DNA of 64,000 bases from an uncultured Lewinella sp. (lineage in GTDB: Bacteria; Bacteroidota; Bacteroidia; Chitinophagales; Saprospiraceae): contig CAJXPD010000002.1 in the NCBI GenBank assembly GCA_913057785.1, forward strand, positions 1 through 64,000. The letters are read 5' to 3'. Each line of letters opens with the position of its first letter. The stretch's first letter is position 1. Of this stretch, positions 27,687 to 36,086 are shown one piece after another. A program made the translations under genes and the position numbers. The notes beneath the pieces were generated by a model. It was not told the DNA's origin and did not search any database. It was given only the letters and a program-made list of their open reading frames with translations.

Positions 27687-29069
27687 ATGAACATTTGTAT
27701 CCTATCAAATTTTACAAAAACCTATCTATTCCACGAAATTGCTCAGCAGCTGGAAAAGAGTAATATCCACGCCTTCTGGATAGCTACTAACCGCCCTTTG
27801 TATCAGTTCTTAGTATCACAATACGGTGAAGGTAGAGTGCTTTTGATCAACCTGACCTATAGTGAGCGCCCGGCTTTAACCGTCAACGACTTTAAGCTGA
27901 ACGAATTGATGTACGGAGACCGCTATCTAAGGCATAAAACGGAGGTAGGCTTCCGTTATCTCCGGCATATTCAGAAGCCCATCTATGATTTCATAGCTAA
28001 CAATCAGATCAAAGCTGTTTTTGGAGAAATTACCTGGTCACATGAAGTGCTGATACACCGCATGTGCAAGCAATGCCCAGAATTAGGCTGTACCTTCTTG
28101 AACCCTCATGTGGTTCGAATTCCAGATAATCGGTTTGCCTTCTACACAGATGAGCGGCAGAGTCGGCTTCTACAAATTGAAAGAGAAGAAGAATGGGATG
28201 GTGCAATTCTGGAAGCTAGAAAGCCTGATTATCTGAAGCTCAATGATAAAATTGTCAAAAAATCCAGCAGCTTAGCTGGTAGACTCAATAGACTTAAAAG
28301 GTTTATTACCAATGAAAATATGGATCCGCTAGATCCGACCTTACTCCCCAATGTCAGAGCGCGTGTCCGCATGGCCTGGAATCAGGAATGGAATAAAGAG
28401 ACCTATAAATCGGTTAGTCGAATATCATTTGACGAGGTAAAGCACCAGCCTTTTGTCTTCCTAGGGCTCCATAAACAACCTGAGGCATCCGTCGATGTCT
28501 TTGGACGATATTATGAGGATCAGCTTTTGAATATTAAGAACCTTTGGAGAGCCCTGCCGGAGGGTTGGAACCTTCTGATCAAGGAACACACCAATGCCAT
28601 CGGTGATCGATCAAAGGATTTCTACCGAGCCATTAAGCAATTAGCTGGTGTGTTTTTGGTTGATGAAAAGACTAATTCCTATGAAATGATTCGGCAGGCA
28701 GCATTGGTAGCCACGATTACGGGGACCATAGCCTATGAGGCAGCATTGATGAAGGTGCCATCCGTAACCTTTGCCCCCACCTTCTTTAACCAATTGAATA
28801 CTTGTGCTACCATTGATTTAAGGGATATTAATCAACACATGCTTTCCGATATCGCCAACTCCTTGCAGGAAAGGCCGGATAATCGAGAAGCCTTCTCTAA
28901 ATATATTTTCATAAACTCTTTTGAAGGTAGAATGATTGATCCGATATCTGACCCCCGGTCCATCACTCCTGAAAATGTTGCCTTATTGTCTGAGGGGATG
29001 AAGCAAGCACTCGCGTTTACGCAAAAGCAAGCTTCTAGCCAGCAAGTGTTGGGGCAACAAACAGCTTAG
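27687..29069 (+). CDS. capsule-type glycosyltransferase / surface carbohydrate biosynthesis protein
   Basis: The C-terminal half resembles capsular polysaccharide synthesis proteins of the KpsC/KpsS type: LLIKEHTNAIGDRS, VFLVDEKTNSYEMIRQAALVATITGTIAYEAALMKVPSVTF. The TGTIAYEAA block is the usual nucleotide-sugar-binding part. It is soluble, 460 residues. It is the only obvious glycosyltransferase in the locus and therefore a candidate for adding pseudaminic acid or another sugar; the donor is unknown. Confidence 0.7.
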   Translation: MNICILSNFTKTYLFHEIAQQLEKSNIHAFWIATNRPLYQFLVSQYGEGRVLLINLTYSERPALTVNDFKLNELMYGDRYLRHKTEVGFRYLRHIQKPIYDFIANNQIKAVFGEITWSHEVLIHRMCKQCPELGCTFLNPHVVRIPDNRFAFYTDERQSRLLQIEREEEWDGAILEARKPDYLKLNDKIVKKSSSLAGRLNRLKRFITNENMDPLDPTLLPNVRARVRMAWNQEWNKETYKSVSRISFDEVKHQPFVFLGLHKQPEASVDVFGRYYEDQLLNIKNLWRALPEGWNLLIKEHTNAIGDRSKDFYRAIKQLAGVFLVDEKTNSYEMIRQAALVATITGTIAYEAALMKVPSVTFAPTFFNQLNTCATIDLRDINQHMLSDIANSLQERPDNREAFSKYIFINSFEGRMIDPISDPRSITPENVALLSEGMKQALAFTQKQASSQQVLGQQTA

Positions 29070-29075
29070 TCTTGC

Positions 29076-30329
29076 ATGCGGAAATTAGCCATTGCCCTCT
29101 TAGTCGTAATGACCTATACTGGCATTAGCTTTGCCAACATTGGCAAGGCTATGCTCACCCCCTTTCATCTCATCATGGGGTTCTGCATTGGCTATGGATT
29201 GATCCTAAGCAGGAAAAATAGCACCTATACCTGGTTTACCCTAGTCGTCTTTCTCGTCTATGTGCTAATCGTCAACGTAGTCCAGTACCCCAACATTAGG
29301 TACACGTCAGTCGTTTACACCATAGTCTATGGTTTAGAGACCACTATCTTATACAATATGATTCGGCGCTGTCCAGCTGGTGACATCGTATTTGCTTTTA
29401 AACTCATCATCTACAGCTATGCCGTAAACTTGTTCTTTGGCTTTGCTTTCGACACCATCGGGTTTCGAAATGCCTTTGTACTGAAGTATATCAAAGTGTA
29501 TTATCATGAAGGCGGCGGCGGCGGAAGACCTATGGGCTTTTCCAGTGAACCTTCCTATGCAGCTTTCATGCTTAGTGTGGCCTTCTTGTGCTACTCGCAT
29601 ATGCGAGATCATGCGCGGGATAAGCCCACCTTCAAAGTTGCCTTGGCTTATATGATGTGCATTGTACTATCCAAATCCGCCTACGGCTTTATTTTCGTTG
29701 CCGTAAATCTGATGGATTGGGCAGTAATGTTCTACAAAAAAGGAGATGCCATACTGCGAAAGTTATTTCCTTACCTAGGAGTGGTAGCTATAGGAGGGCT
29801 GGTGTTGTTTATCCAAAACTCTTCGAATGAAGTAGCCACCCGGTTAAGTAATGTTTCTGAAGTACTATTCGATCCGAGCTTGGACAAAAAGAAACGGATG
29901 GTCAAACTCCAGGAAGTAGATGGAAGTGCCTTTGCACGAATCGGTCCTACCTATCTATTGCTCACCGCCGGCGAAGATAGTGATATCAACTACTGGACTG
30001 GGCAAGGCGCTGGGGCTGCCGGCGTTTTCCTCGCCGATTTCATGGCGGGCATCATTGTCGACGATGACACGGAAAAAATTGATACGGGCATTATCCCCGC
30101 TTTCTTTTTCGACTACGGGATCATCGGATTTATACTGCTACTAATCTTTTTGATCAATTGCTTTAGCCGTCTTGGCTTCCCTTATTGGCTAATGTTCTTC
30201 CTTGTATTGCCAAATGCCAATATTAATACTCAATTGCTTTGGTTCGCTATTCTAAGCTACACCTTCGTTTCCGTCTGGAAAGCCAAGCCGGGTGCTATAC
30301 CCGATCTTCAGACTGCTCCCATCCAATAA
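29076..30329 (+). CDS. Wzy-like O-antigen/polysaccharide polymerase
   Basis: This integral membrane protein has about ten hydrophobic segments and a large polar loop (about residues 250-335), as in Wzy/O-antigen ligase proteins. A short GGGGGRPMGFSSEPSYAA stretch matches the conserved region before a membrane segment in this family. It would join repeat units in the periplasm, with chain length set by the Wzz-like protein at 22137. It starts 6 bases after the previous gene. Confidence 0.72.
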   Translation: MRKLAIALLVVMTYTGISFANIGKAMLTPFHLIMGFCIGYGLILSRKNSTYTWFTLVVFLVYVLIVNVVQYPNIRYTSVVYTIVYGLETTILYNMIRRCPAGDIVFAFKLIIYSYAVNLFFGFAFDTIGFRNAFVLKYIKVYYHEGGGGGRPMGFSSEPSYAAFMLSVAFLCYSHMRDHARDKPTFKVALAYMMCIVLSKSAYGFIFVAVNLMDWAVMFYKKGDAILRKLFPYLGVVAIGGLVLFIQNSSNEVATRLSNVSEVLFDPSLDKKKRMVKLQEVDGSAFARIGPTYLLLTAGEDSDINYWTGQGAGAAGVFLADFMAGIIVDDDTEKIDTGIIPAFFFDYGIIGFILLLIFLINCFSRLGFPYWLMFFLVLPNANINTQLLWFAILSYTFVSVWKAKPGAIPDLQTAPIQ

Positions 30330-30419
30330 TCGGGTTATTTCTACCAAAAATATTCTCATCTAGTCCGAAAACAGAATATGTACCGTTCCTCTCCCTTTTT
30401 GAGGCCATCTTTGTATTGT
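30321..30419 (+). promoter_or_regulatory. 21-bp phased direct repeats and promoter (module B)
   Basis: ATCCAATAA (CC at 30323), TACCAAAAA (CC at 30344) and GTCCGAAAA (CC at 30365) are spaced exactly 21 bases. The -7-like CATCTTTGTATTG has TTTG 45 bases after the last CC. The first repeat lies inside the end of the polymerase gene. Confidence 0.6.
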
Positions 30420-30469
30420 CAGAAGGGCAAAACAACAGACACCAGGTTGACCCGCCCCGACACAAAACT

Positions 30470-30496
30470 ATGAACAACAACAATTTTATGAAGTAA
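30470..30496 (+). CDS. possible leader peptide MNNNNFMK
   Basis: A nine-codon reading frame (ATG to TAA) encodes four consecutive asparagines. It lies in the leader transcribed from module B, before the hairpin at 30539. A second mini-frame, MNTLPKEA at 30524-30550, runs into that hairpin. The layout resembles a leader peptide for attenuation, but no competing antiterminator was established and the peptides may be chance. Confidence 0.25.
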   Translation: MNNNNFMK

Positions 30497-30538
30497 GAAT
30501 TAACACAAAGAGCAAACACATCAATGAACACACTTCCT

Positions 30539-30584
30539 AAGGAAGCGTAAAAAGCTTCATGGCTTTGATCGCTTCCTTTTCTTT
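30539..30584 (+). terminator. intrinsic terminator or attenuator in the GEVED-gene leader
   Basis: AAGGAAGCG (30539-30547) pairs with CGCTTCCTT (30570-30578); an inner AAAGC/GCTTT stem stabilises the loop; a T-rich run follows. It lies about 160 bases after the module B promoter and 41 bases before the start of the GEVED-domain gene, so it can cut off that transcript. Confidence 0.6.
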
Positions 30585-30624
30585 CATTTTCAACAATCAA
30601 CAAATTTCCAAAAAACACAATACG

Positions 30625-31284
30625 ATGAGAACTCAATCCTTATACTTTTGCTTAATTTTTTTGGTTCTAGCAACTGTTAGCCTAAATGGACAGTCAGCCT
30701 GGACTATAGGTAGGACAGATTCTTCAAGTATGACCAGCTATTTTGAAAGCGTAGATACAATTCACTATGAGCCCGTCCTTGGGATTGATGGAAAGACCTA
30801 TTTAAATGCTCAGGAAGCAGTCTTTTCCGGTATTGCTAGTTGGACAAAAACGGAAGTACTTAGCTACAACAAAGTGGAGATAGAACAACCCCGTATTAGC
30901 TGGATTGAATTCATGGAAATTAATGGTATGCAAACCGAGAACATGAGTTCGGAAGAAGGATATCAAGATCAGTCCAACTACATTTTCGATCTATTTACAG
31001 GAGGATCAAATTATATGTTCTTGAATGCGGAACAAGTTCAGGATATTTGTGAAATGAAGTGGAAAATCTGGATTGATTTCAACGAAAATCATGAATTTGA
31101 AAAAGACGAATTGGTATTCGAAGGAGCTGGAGCCCAGCAAGAAATTCAACTACAACTGCCAAGCATTCAACAAAGAGAATTGATCACCCGGATGCGTGTG
31201 GCATGGGCACCGGAAGAGGCTACTTGTGGGAGTAATTCCTTAGTAGTAGGAAGCGTAAAAGATGTGTCTGTTTACATTCAATAA
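30625..31284 (+). CDS. exported GEVED-domain protein
   Basis: After a signal peptide (LYFCLIFLVLATVSLNG) the protein of about 219 residues ends in a beta-sandwich with KIWIDFNENHEFEKDELVFEGAG and a final ITRMRVAW, matching the GEVED domain found in Bacteroidota secreted proteins. ATG at 30625 is chosen because the upstream ATG at 30559 lies within the terminator hairpin. No T9SS sorting domain is seen. It sits between the polymerase and the pseudaminic acid genes, so it may be a surface protein tied to the polysaccharide, but this is inference. Confidence 0.65.
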   Translation: MRTQSLYFCLIFLVLATVSLNGQSAWTIGRTDSSSMTSYFESVDTIHYEPVLGIDGKTYLNAQEAVFSGIASWTKTEVLSYNKVEIEQPRISWIEFMEINGMQTENMSSEEGYQDQSNYIFDLFTGGSNYMFLNAEQVQDICEMKWKIWIDFNENHEFEKDELVFEGAGAQQEIQLQLPSIQQRELITRMRVAWAPEEATCGSNSLVVGSVKDVSVYIQ

Positions 31285-31678
31285 ACTAAGTGTAATAGGT
31301 AGGTCGAAGACCTAATTGCAAAGAGTCCTCCCAAAATTTACCAAAAAACGAAGGTTTTCTACCAAAAACCGAAAAGCCCCTCTCCATTTGATCATTTATA
31401 GGCACATTTGTATTGCCACTTACACAGATCACCACCATAAAATTTAAGACACTATACGGTCGTAGAAGCGTAACTGAGAGCAGTGCAGTTAGTGTCAATC
31501 GTATCCATATTTGCAAGTTAATCTATAGCCAATCAAAAAGCGGTATACGGAGATTTCGTCTGGATATTGGCTGATTATGAAAGGATTTTAGACTTCAAAT
31601 AGGGCCGATGTAGTCGGTTTATTTTTTATTACCCATAGGTCTCATTATCATTTTGTTCACCCTAAAAAAGAGTCAAGT
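31285..31678. other. intergenic region upstream of pseB
   Basis: This 394-base gap contains regulatory module C (31339-31416) and a leader of about 260 bases to pseB. In the leader I see only tiny frames with immediate stops and no strong hairpin. Confidence 0.4.
31339..31416 (+). promoter_or_regulatory. 21-bp phased direct repeats and promoter (module C)
   Basis: TACCAAAAA at 31339-31347 and again at 31360-31368 are identical and exactly 21 bases apart. The -7-like CACATTTGTATTG has TTTG 45 bases after the last CC, the same distance as in module B. It should drive the pse genes from about 31417. Confidence 0.65.
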
Positions 31679-32734
31679 ATGCTAAACTTGAACGGTAAAT
31701 CTATCCTAGTAACTGGAGGAACGGGTTCCTTTGGTAAGAAATTCATTAGCACCGTCCTACACCGCTTCCCACAGGTAAAAAAAGTTGTAGTTTATTCCCG
31801 AGATGAGTTGAAACAATACGAAATGTCTCAACAATTCTCTCCTGTGAAGTATCCTGCCATGCGTTATTTCATCGGTGATGTAAGAGACCAAGAAAGGCTA
31901 ATTCAGGCCACCGAAGGCATTGATATTGTAGTTCACGCTGCCGCTCTGAAACAAGTACCTGCAGCTGAGTACAACCCTACCGAGTGTATTAAGACGAACG
32001 TAAACGGATCACAGAATATCATTAAGGCAGCCATTACCAATAACGTCAGTTGCGTAGTTGCCCTTTCCACAGATAAAGCAGCCGCACCAGTGAATCTATA
32101 TGGAGCGACGAAGCTCTGTTCTGACAAGTTATTCGTAGCTGCTAACAATATGCGTGGGGACCGAGATGTGAAGTTTTCAGTAGTCAGATATGGGAATGTT
32201 GCAGGCTCTCGCGGCTCAGTCATTCCTTTTTTCATGAAGAAACGAGCGGACGGATTTTTGCCGATCACGCATCAGGATATGACAAGGTTCAACATTTCTC
32301 TTGAGGGAGGTGTAGCTTTAGTTCTCTTTGCCATTGAAAATTCAATAGGTGGGGAAATTTTTGTTTCTAAACTTCCCTCCTATCGAATCGGAGATGTGGC
32401 TACTGCGATTGCCCCGAATTGCGAGCAACGAATCGTAGGAATTCGACCAGGGGAGAAATTACATGAAGAAATGATTACCCAGGCAGATTCCTTCAACACC
32501 ATCGAACTGGATCGCCATTATATTATCTGTCCAACCAACTTGCAGTACCAAGGGCTTTCCAAAGACAACTACTTGACGAATTACGAACGGTTCAACGCAA
32601 GGTCAGTACCCGTAGGCTTCAGTTACAATTCTGGAGACAATACGGAATGGGTAGGAGTAGAAGAAATCCGAGATATCATCAAGACACATGTTGACCCTCA
32701 CTTCGTACCTAGCGAGCTGGTAGAAGCCGCTTAA
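31679..32734 (+). CDS. pseB: UDP-N-acetylglucosamine 4,6-dehydratase (inverting)
   Basis: PseB carries out the first step of pseudaminic acid synthesis, converting UDP-GlcNAc to the 4-keto-6-deoxy-L-AltNAc intermediate. It shows the NAD-binding GGTGSFGKKF, the catalytic pair in STDKAA, and YGATK with the YxxxK motif. The length of 351 residues is slightly longer than the usual 330-340. It begins the pse run and lies about 260 bases behind module C. Confidence 0.92.
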   Translation: MLNLNGKSILVTGGTGSFGKKFISTVLHRFPQVKKVVVYSRDELKQYEMSQQFSPVKYPAMRYFIGDVRDQERLIQATEGIDIVVHAAALKQVPAAEYNPTECIKTNVNGSQNIIKAAITNNVSCVVALSTDKAAAPVNLYGATKLCSDKLFVAANNMRGDRDVKFSVVRYGNVAGSRGSVIPFFMKKRADGFLPITHQDMTRFNISLEGGVALVLFAIENSIGGEIFVSKLPSYRIGDVATAIAPNCEQRIVGIRPGEKLHEEMITQADSFNTIELDRHYIICPTNLQYQGLSKDNYLTNYERFNARSVPVGFSYNSGDNTEWVGVEEIRDIIKTHVDPHFVPSELVEAA

Positions 32735-32759
32735 AGTTTCACCTACAAAAGAATATGCC

Positions 32760-33920
32760 ATGCTAAATATCCCCTACGGAAGACAGCACATCTCGCAAGA
32801 TGATGTGGAAGCGGTGGTCAAGACTTTACAAGCGGCCTATCTCACACAAGGGCCGACAGTGCAGGCTTTTGAAGAAGCATTTGCACAATACGTAGATGCT
32901 AGATATGCGGTGGCGGTAACCAATGGTACAGCAGCCTTACATCTTTGTGCCTTGGCCCTGGGTGTAGAGCCAGGTACTAAGGTCATCACTACTCCGATTA
33001 CTTTCGCTGCATCTGCCAACTGCATCCGCTATTGCGGTGGTCAAGTTGTATTTGCGGATGTAGAGCCAAATACAGCACTTCTAGATATAGAGAAAGTGCG
33101 CCTTCTATTAGAAAGTCACCCTAAAGGGACTTTCAGCGGCATCATTCCGGTAGATTTTGCCGGGCAGGCGGTAGACCTTGCCTCCTTTAGAGCGTTAGCG
33201 GATGAATATGATCTTTGGATCATCGAGGATGCTTGCCACGCTCCGGGCGGATACTTCACCGACGGAAAGGGCATGAAGCAAAGATGCGGTAATGGGCAAT
33301 TTGCAGATGCCGCCATATTTTCCTTTCACCCGGTAAAACACATTGCCTGTGGAGAGGGGGGGATGATCACCACCAATGATCGGGAAATTTATGAAAAGCT
33401 GCTTTTGCTGCGAACCCATGGCATCACAAAAGATCCGACCCAACTTCAGGAGAATCACGGAGGATGGTACTACGAAATGCAGGAACTAGGTTTCAATTAC
33501 CGAATCTCAGATATCAATTGCGCTTTGGGCTTATCACAAATGAATCGAGCCCATGCGCGCCTGGCCAAACGCCAAGCGATAGCCAAAGTATATGATCAGG
33601 CTTTTATGGACACACCGATTCGGCCGCTTACCCAACCGCTGGACGGCGGTCACGCCTATCATTTGTACGTGATACAGACGCAAGAACGAAAACTGCTGTA
33701 TGACCAATTGAGGGCTCAGGGGGTATATGCCCAAGTACATTATATCCCCGTGCATTTGCAACCTTACTACCAACGTTTGGGGTGGCGCAAAGGAGATTTA
33801 CCAGTAGCTGAAGAATACTACGAGCAATGTTTAAGCCTTCCGATGTATCCTGAGTTAACCCTTGCAGAACAGCTTCAAGTTATTGAACTAACCAAGTCTT
33901 CTATACTATGCGAACACTAG
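32760..33920 (+). CDS. pseC: UDP-4-amino-4,6-dideoxy-AltNAc aminotransferase
   Basis: PseC is a PLP-dependent aminotransferase of the DegT/DnrJ/EryC1 family that aminates the PseB product at C4. The PLP lysine is in SFHPVKHIACGEGG, and the NGTAALHL, VDFAGQ and EDACHAPGG motifs are present. The length of 386 residues is normal. It overlaps pseF by 13 bases. Confidence 0.93.
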   Translation: MLNIPYGRQHISQDDVEAVVKTLQAAYLTQGPTVQAFEEAFAQYVDARYAVAVTNGTAALHLCALALGVEPGTKVITTPITFAASANCIRYCGGQVVFADVEPNTALLDIEKVRLLLESHPKGTFSGIIPVDFAGQAVDLASFRALADEYDLWIIEDACHAPGGYFTDGKGMKQRCGNGQFADAAIFSFHPVKHIACGEGGMITTNDREIYEKLLLLRTHGITKDPTQLQENHGGWYYEMQELGFNYRISDINCALGLSQMNRAHARLAKRQAIAKVYDQAFMDTPIRPLTQPLDGGHAYHLYVIQTQERKLLYDQLRAQGVYAQVHYIPVHLQPYYQRLGWRKGDLPVAEEYYEQCLSLPMYPELTLAEQLQVIELTKSSILCEH

Positions 33921-34633
33921 CCATTATCCCTGCACGAGGAGGGAGCAAAAGAATCCCGAACAAGAACGTTCGGAATTTCTTGGGCAAGCCGATCATCGCC
34001 TATTCCATTCATACCGCATTAGATTCAGACCTCTTTGATGAGGTTATGGTTTCGACGGATAGTGAGATGATAGCAGATGTCGCAACCAGCTTTGGTGCCA
34101 ACATCCCTTTTATGCGTTCCAATGCCTCGTCTTCGGATCGTGCGACTACCGTAGATGTCCTGATAGAGGTGCTCAGCAAATACAAGGAGCAAGGAATCCA
34201 TTTCAAATATGCTTGCTGCATCTATCCTACAGCGCCATTTATTTCTCACTATCGACTGAAAGCTGCGCTCGGGAAGCTGAGAAGAGAGGCTCTGGATACC
34301 GTGATGCCTGTGGTGCCTTTTAGCTACCCCGTGCAACGGTCTTTTACCATGATAGAGGGCAAGCTCGGAATGATGATGCCTGAACATATTAATACTCGCT
34401 CTCAAGACTTAGAAACAGCTTACCACGATTGCGGTCAATTTTACTGGTTTGACGTGGAAAAACTCCTCGCAAACGGGAATCTAATTACCGCCAATACTGG
34501 AGCCATTATCCTTCCGGAAATGGAAGTTCAAGATATAGATCAAGAAAGCGACTGGAAATTAGCCGAACTCAAATATCAATTAATCCATCAATTACATGAG
34601 AACGAAAGTACTACTAAGGGCAGACGGGCATAA
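33908..34633 (+). CDS. pseF: pseudaminic acid cytidylyltransferase
   Basis: PseF activates pseudaminic acid to the CMP-sugar. The N-terminal nucleotide-binding motif AIIPARGGSKRIPNKN and the YPTAPF and QDIDQESDWKLAE motifs are those of CMP-sialic-acid-type synthetases. The length of 241 residues is normal. It overlaps both pseC and the pseG-pseH fusion, showing tight coupling. Confidence 0.93.
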   Translation: MRTLAIIPARGGSKRIPNKNVRNFLGKPIIAYSIHTALDSDLFDEVMVSTDSEMIADVATSFGANIPFMRSNASSSDRATTVDVLIEVLSKYKEQGIHFKYACCIYPTAPFISHYRLKAALGKLRREALDTVMPVVPFSYPVQRSFTMIEGKLGMMMPEHINTRSQDLETAYHDCGQFYWFDVEKLLANGNLITANTGAIILPEMEVQDIDQESDWKLAELKYQLIHQLHENESTTKGRRA

Positions 34634-36044
34634 TCGAATGGGATTAGGACATGTAGTCCGTTCACTAGCACTAGCCAAAATGCTAGAAGAAGACTTTGAA
34701 TGTCAGTTCATTGTTAGGGAGCCCAGCCAAACGCTTAGACAACTCATAGAATCCGAAGGTTTTCCTGTAGTCAGACTCAACGAGAGAGTACTACCAGCTC
34801 ATGAAGCTCAGTACATCGCCCATCATTTTCTTCGAGGAGACGAGATCGTGGTCTTAGATGGGTACCATTTCGACAGCAGCTACCAAGAGACTATTAAGCA
34901 GGTCGCCGGTAAATTGGTTTGCATTGACGATATACATCAAACGCACTTTTGGGCCGATACGATCATCAACCATACCAGTGGGATCAGTACAGAAGAGTAT
35001 CAAAAAGAAGACTACGCCCAGCTGATGTTAGGCTTCGAATATGTATTGCTGCGTCAGCCATTCTTGGACGCAGCTAAACATAGGAGCCCAAGAAAAGAAA
35101 AGAGCAAGGGACAAGCTGCCTTTATATGCATGGGGGGAGCCGACCCGGACAACGCAACCATTAAGGCATTAGCCATCTGTGCTCATCGAGAGGATGTAAG
35201 CGAATGTCATGTGGTGATTGGCGGTGCCTATTTGCACCATGACCAGTTGAATGATTTCTGTAAAAGGAGCGAACTAAAAATCAACATATACAGCAACCTG
35301 AATGCCGATAATATGGTAGTGTTAATGTCCAATTGTGATTTGGCCATTTGCCCACCTAGTACCGTTGCCTTAGAATACCTGTGTACTGGACATCAGCTCT
35401 ACTTAATGCAAACTGCTGATAATCAGACTTACTTACATCAGTATCTGACGGAAAACAAATTGGCACAAAACTGGACTGACCTCGCAGCAGGTGCAAAAAG
35501 GACAGCCAGAGCAGAAGTAATCAATCGACTATTTGATGGCAAGAGTGATCGTAGGTTATTGAAGCATTTTCGGGCCCTTGACTACGATATGCACTGCGGT
35601 TTCCGTAAGGCCACAGATGGAGATATGTTATTGTATTTCAAATGGGCCAATGATCCAATGACTCGCCAACAGTCATTTCATCCTGAACCCATCAAAATCG
35701 AAGATCATCGCGCCTGGTTCCAACAGAAAATGGCAGATCCTAAGGTGATGATGTATATCATGCAATACAAAGGAAAGCCGGTAGGACAAATTAGGTTCGG
35801 TATCAATGGGGTCGCCCTACTGAGCTATTCCATTGACCCTAGTGAAAGAGGCAAGAGCTTTGGAACCTACATGGTAAAGCAATCCATCAAGGAATTGGCA
35901 AAAGACCTGGACCGACCTATTAATGTAGTTGGATACGTAAAAAAGGATAACCTAGCCTCTAATAAGGCCCTTTCAAACCTGGGGTTTGAGCCTATTAAAA
36001 GCGACCGAGAAACCTCGATCAAGTACTTATTAAAGGCCAGTTAA
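34596..36044 (+). CDS. pseG: PseG-PseH fusion: UDP-sugar hydrolase and N-acetyltransferase
   Basis: Residues about 1-325 form a PseG-type hydrolase that removes UDP (RADGHNRMGLGHVVRS with the catalytic-site histidine, VLDGYHFDSSYQ, CMGGADPDNATIKAL). Residues about 332-482 form a GNAT acetyltransferase of the PseH type (FRKATDGDMLLYFKWANDP, IDPSERGKSFGTYMVK, NLASNKALSNLGFE). The two successive steps, C4-N acetylation (PseH) and UDP release (PseG), are therefore on one chain, with a short basic linker. PseG and PseH are separate proteins in Campylobacter and Helicobacter. It overlaps pseF by 38 bases. Confidence 0.88.
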   Translation: MRTKVLLRADGHNRMGLGHVVRSLALAKMLEEDFECQFIVREPSQTLRQLIESEGFPVVRLNERVLPAHEAQYIAHHFLRGDEIVVLDGYHFDSSYQETIKQVAGKLVCIDDIHQTHFWADTIINHTSGISTEEYQKEDYAQLMLGFEYVLLRQPFLDAAKHRSPRKEKSKGQAAFICMGGADPDNATIKALAICAHREDVSECHVVIGGAYLHHDQLNDFCKRSELKINIYSNLNADNMVVLMSNCDLAICPPSTVALEYLCTGHQLYLMQTADNQTYLHQYLTENKLAQNWTDLAAGAKRTARAEVINRLFDGKSDRRLLKHFRALDYDMHCGFRKATDGDMLLYFKWANDPMTRQQSFHPEPIKIEDHRAWFQQKMADPKVMMYIMQYKGKPVGQIRFGINGVALLSYSIDPSERGKSFGTYMVKQSIKELAKDLDRPINVVGYVKKDNLASNKALSNLGFEPIKSDRETSIKYLLKAS

Positions 36045-36086
36045 TAGTTAGGACTAAGCATTCATTTATCCCTTAAGAATATACTT

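Noticed and set aside
30559-30624. N-terminal extension of the GEVED gene from ATG 30559
   Set aside because: The ATG lies inside the terminator hairpin, and the signal peptide begins properly at 30625.
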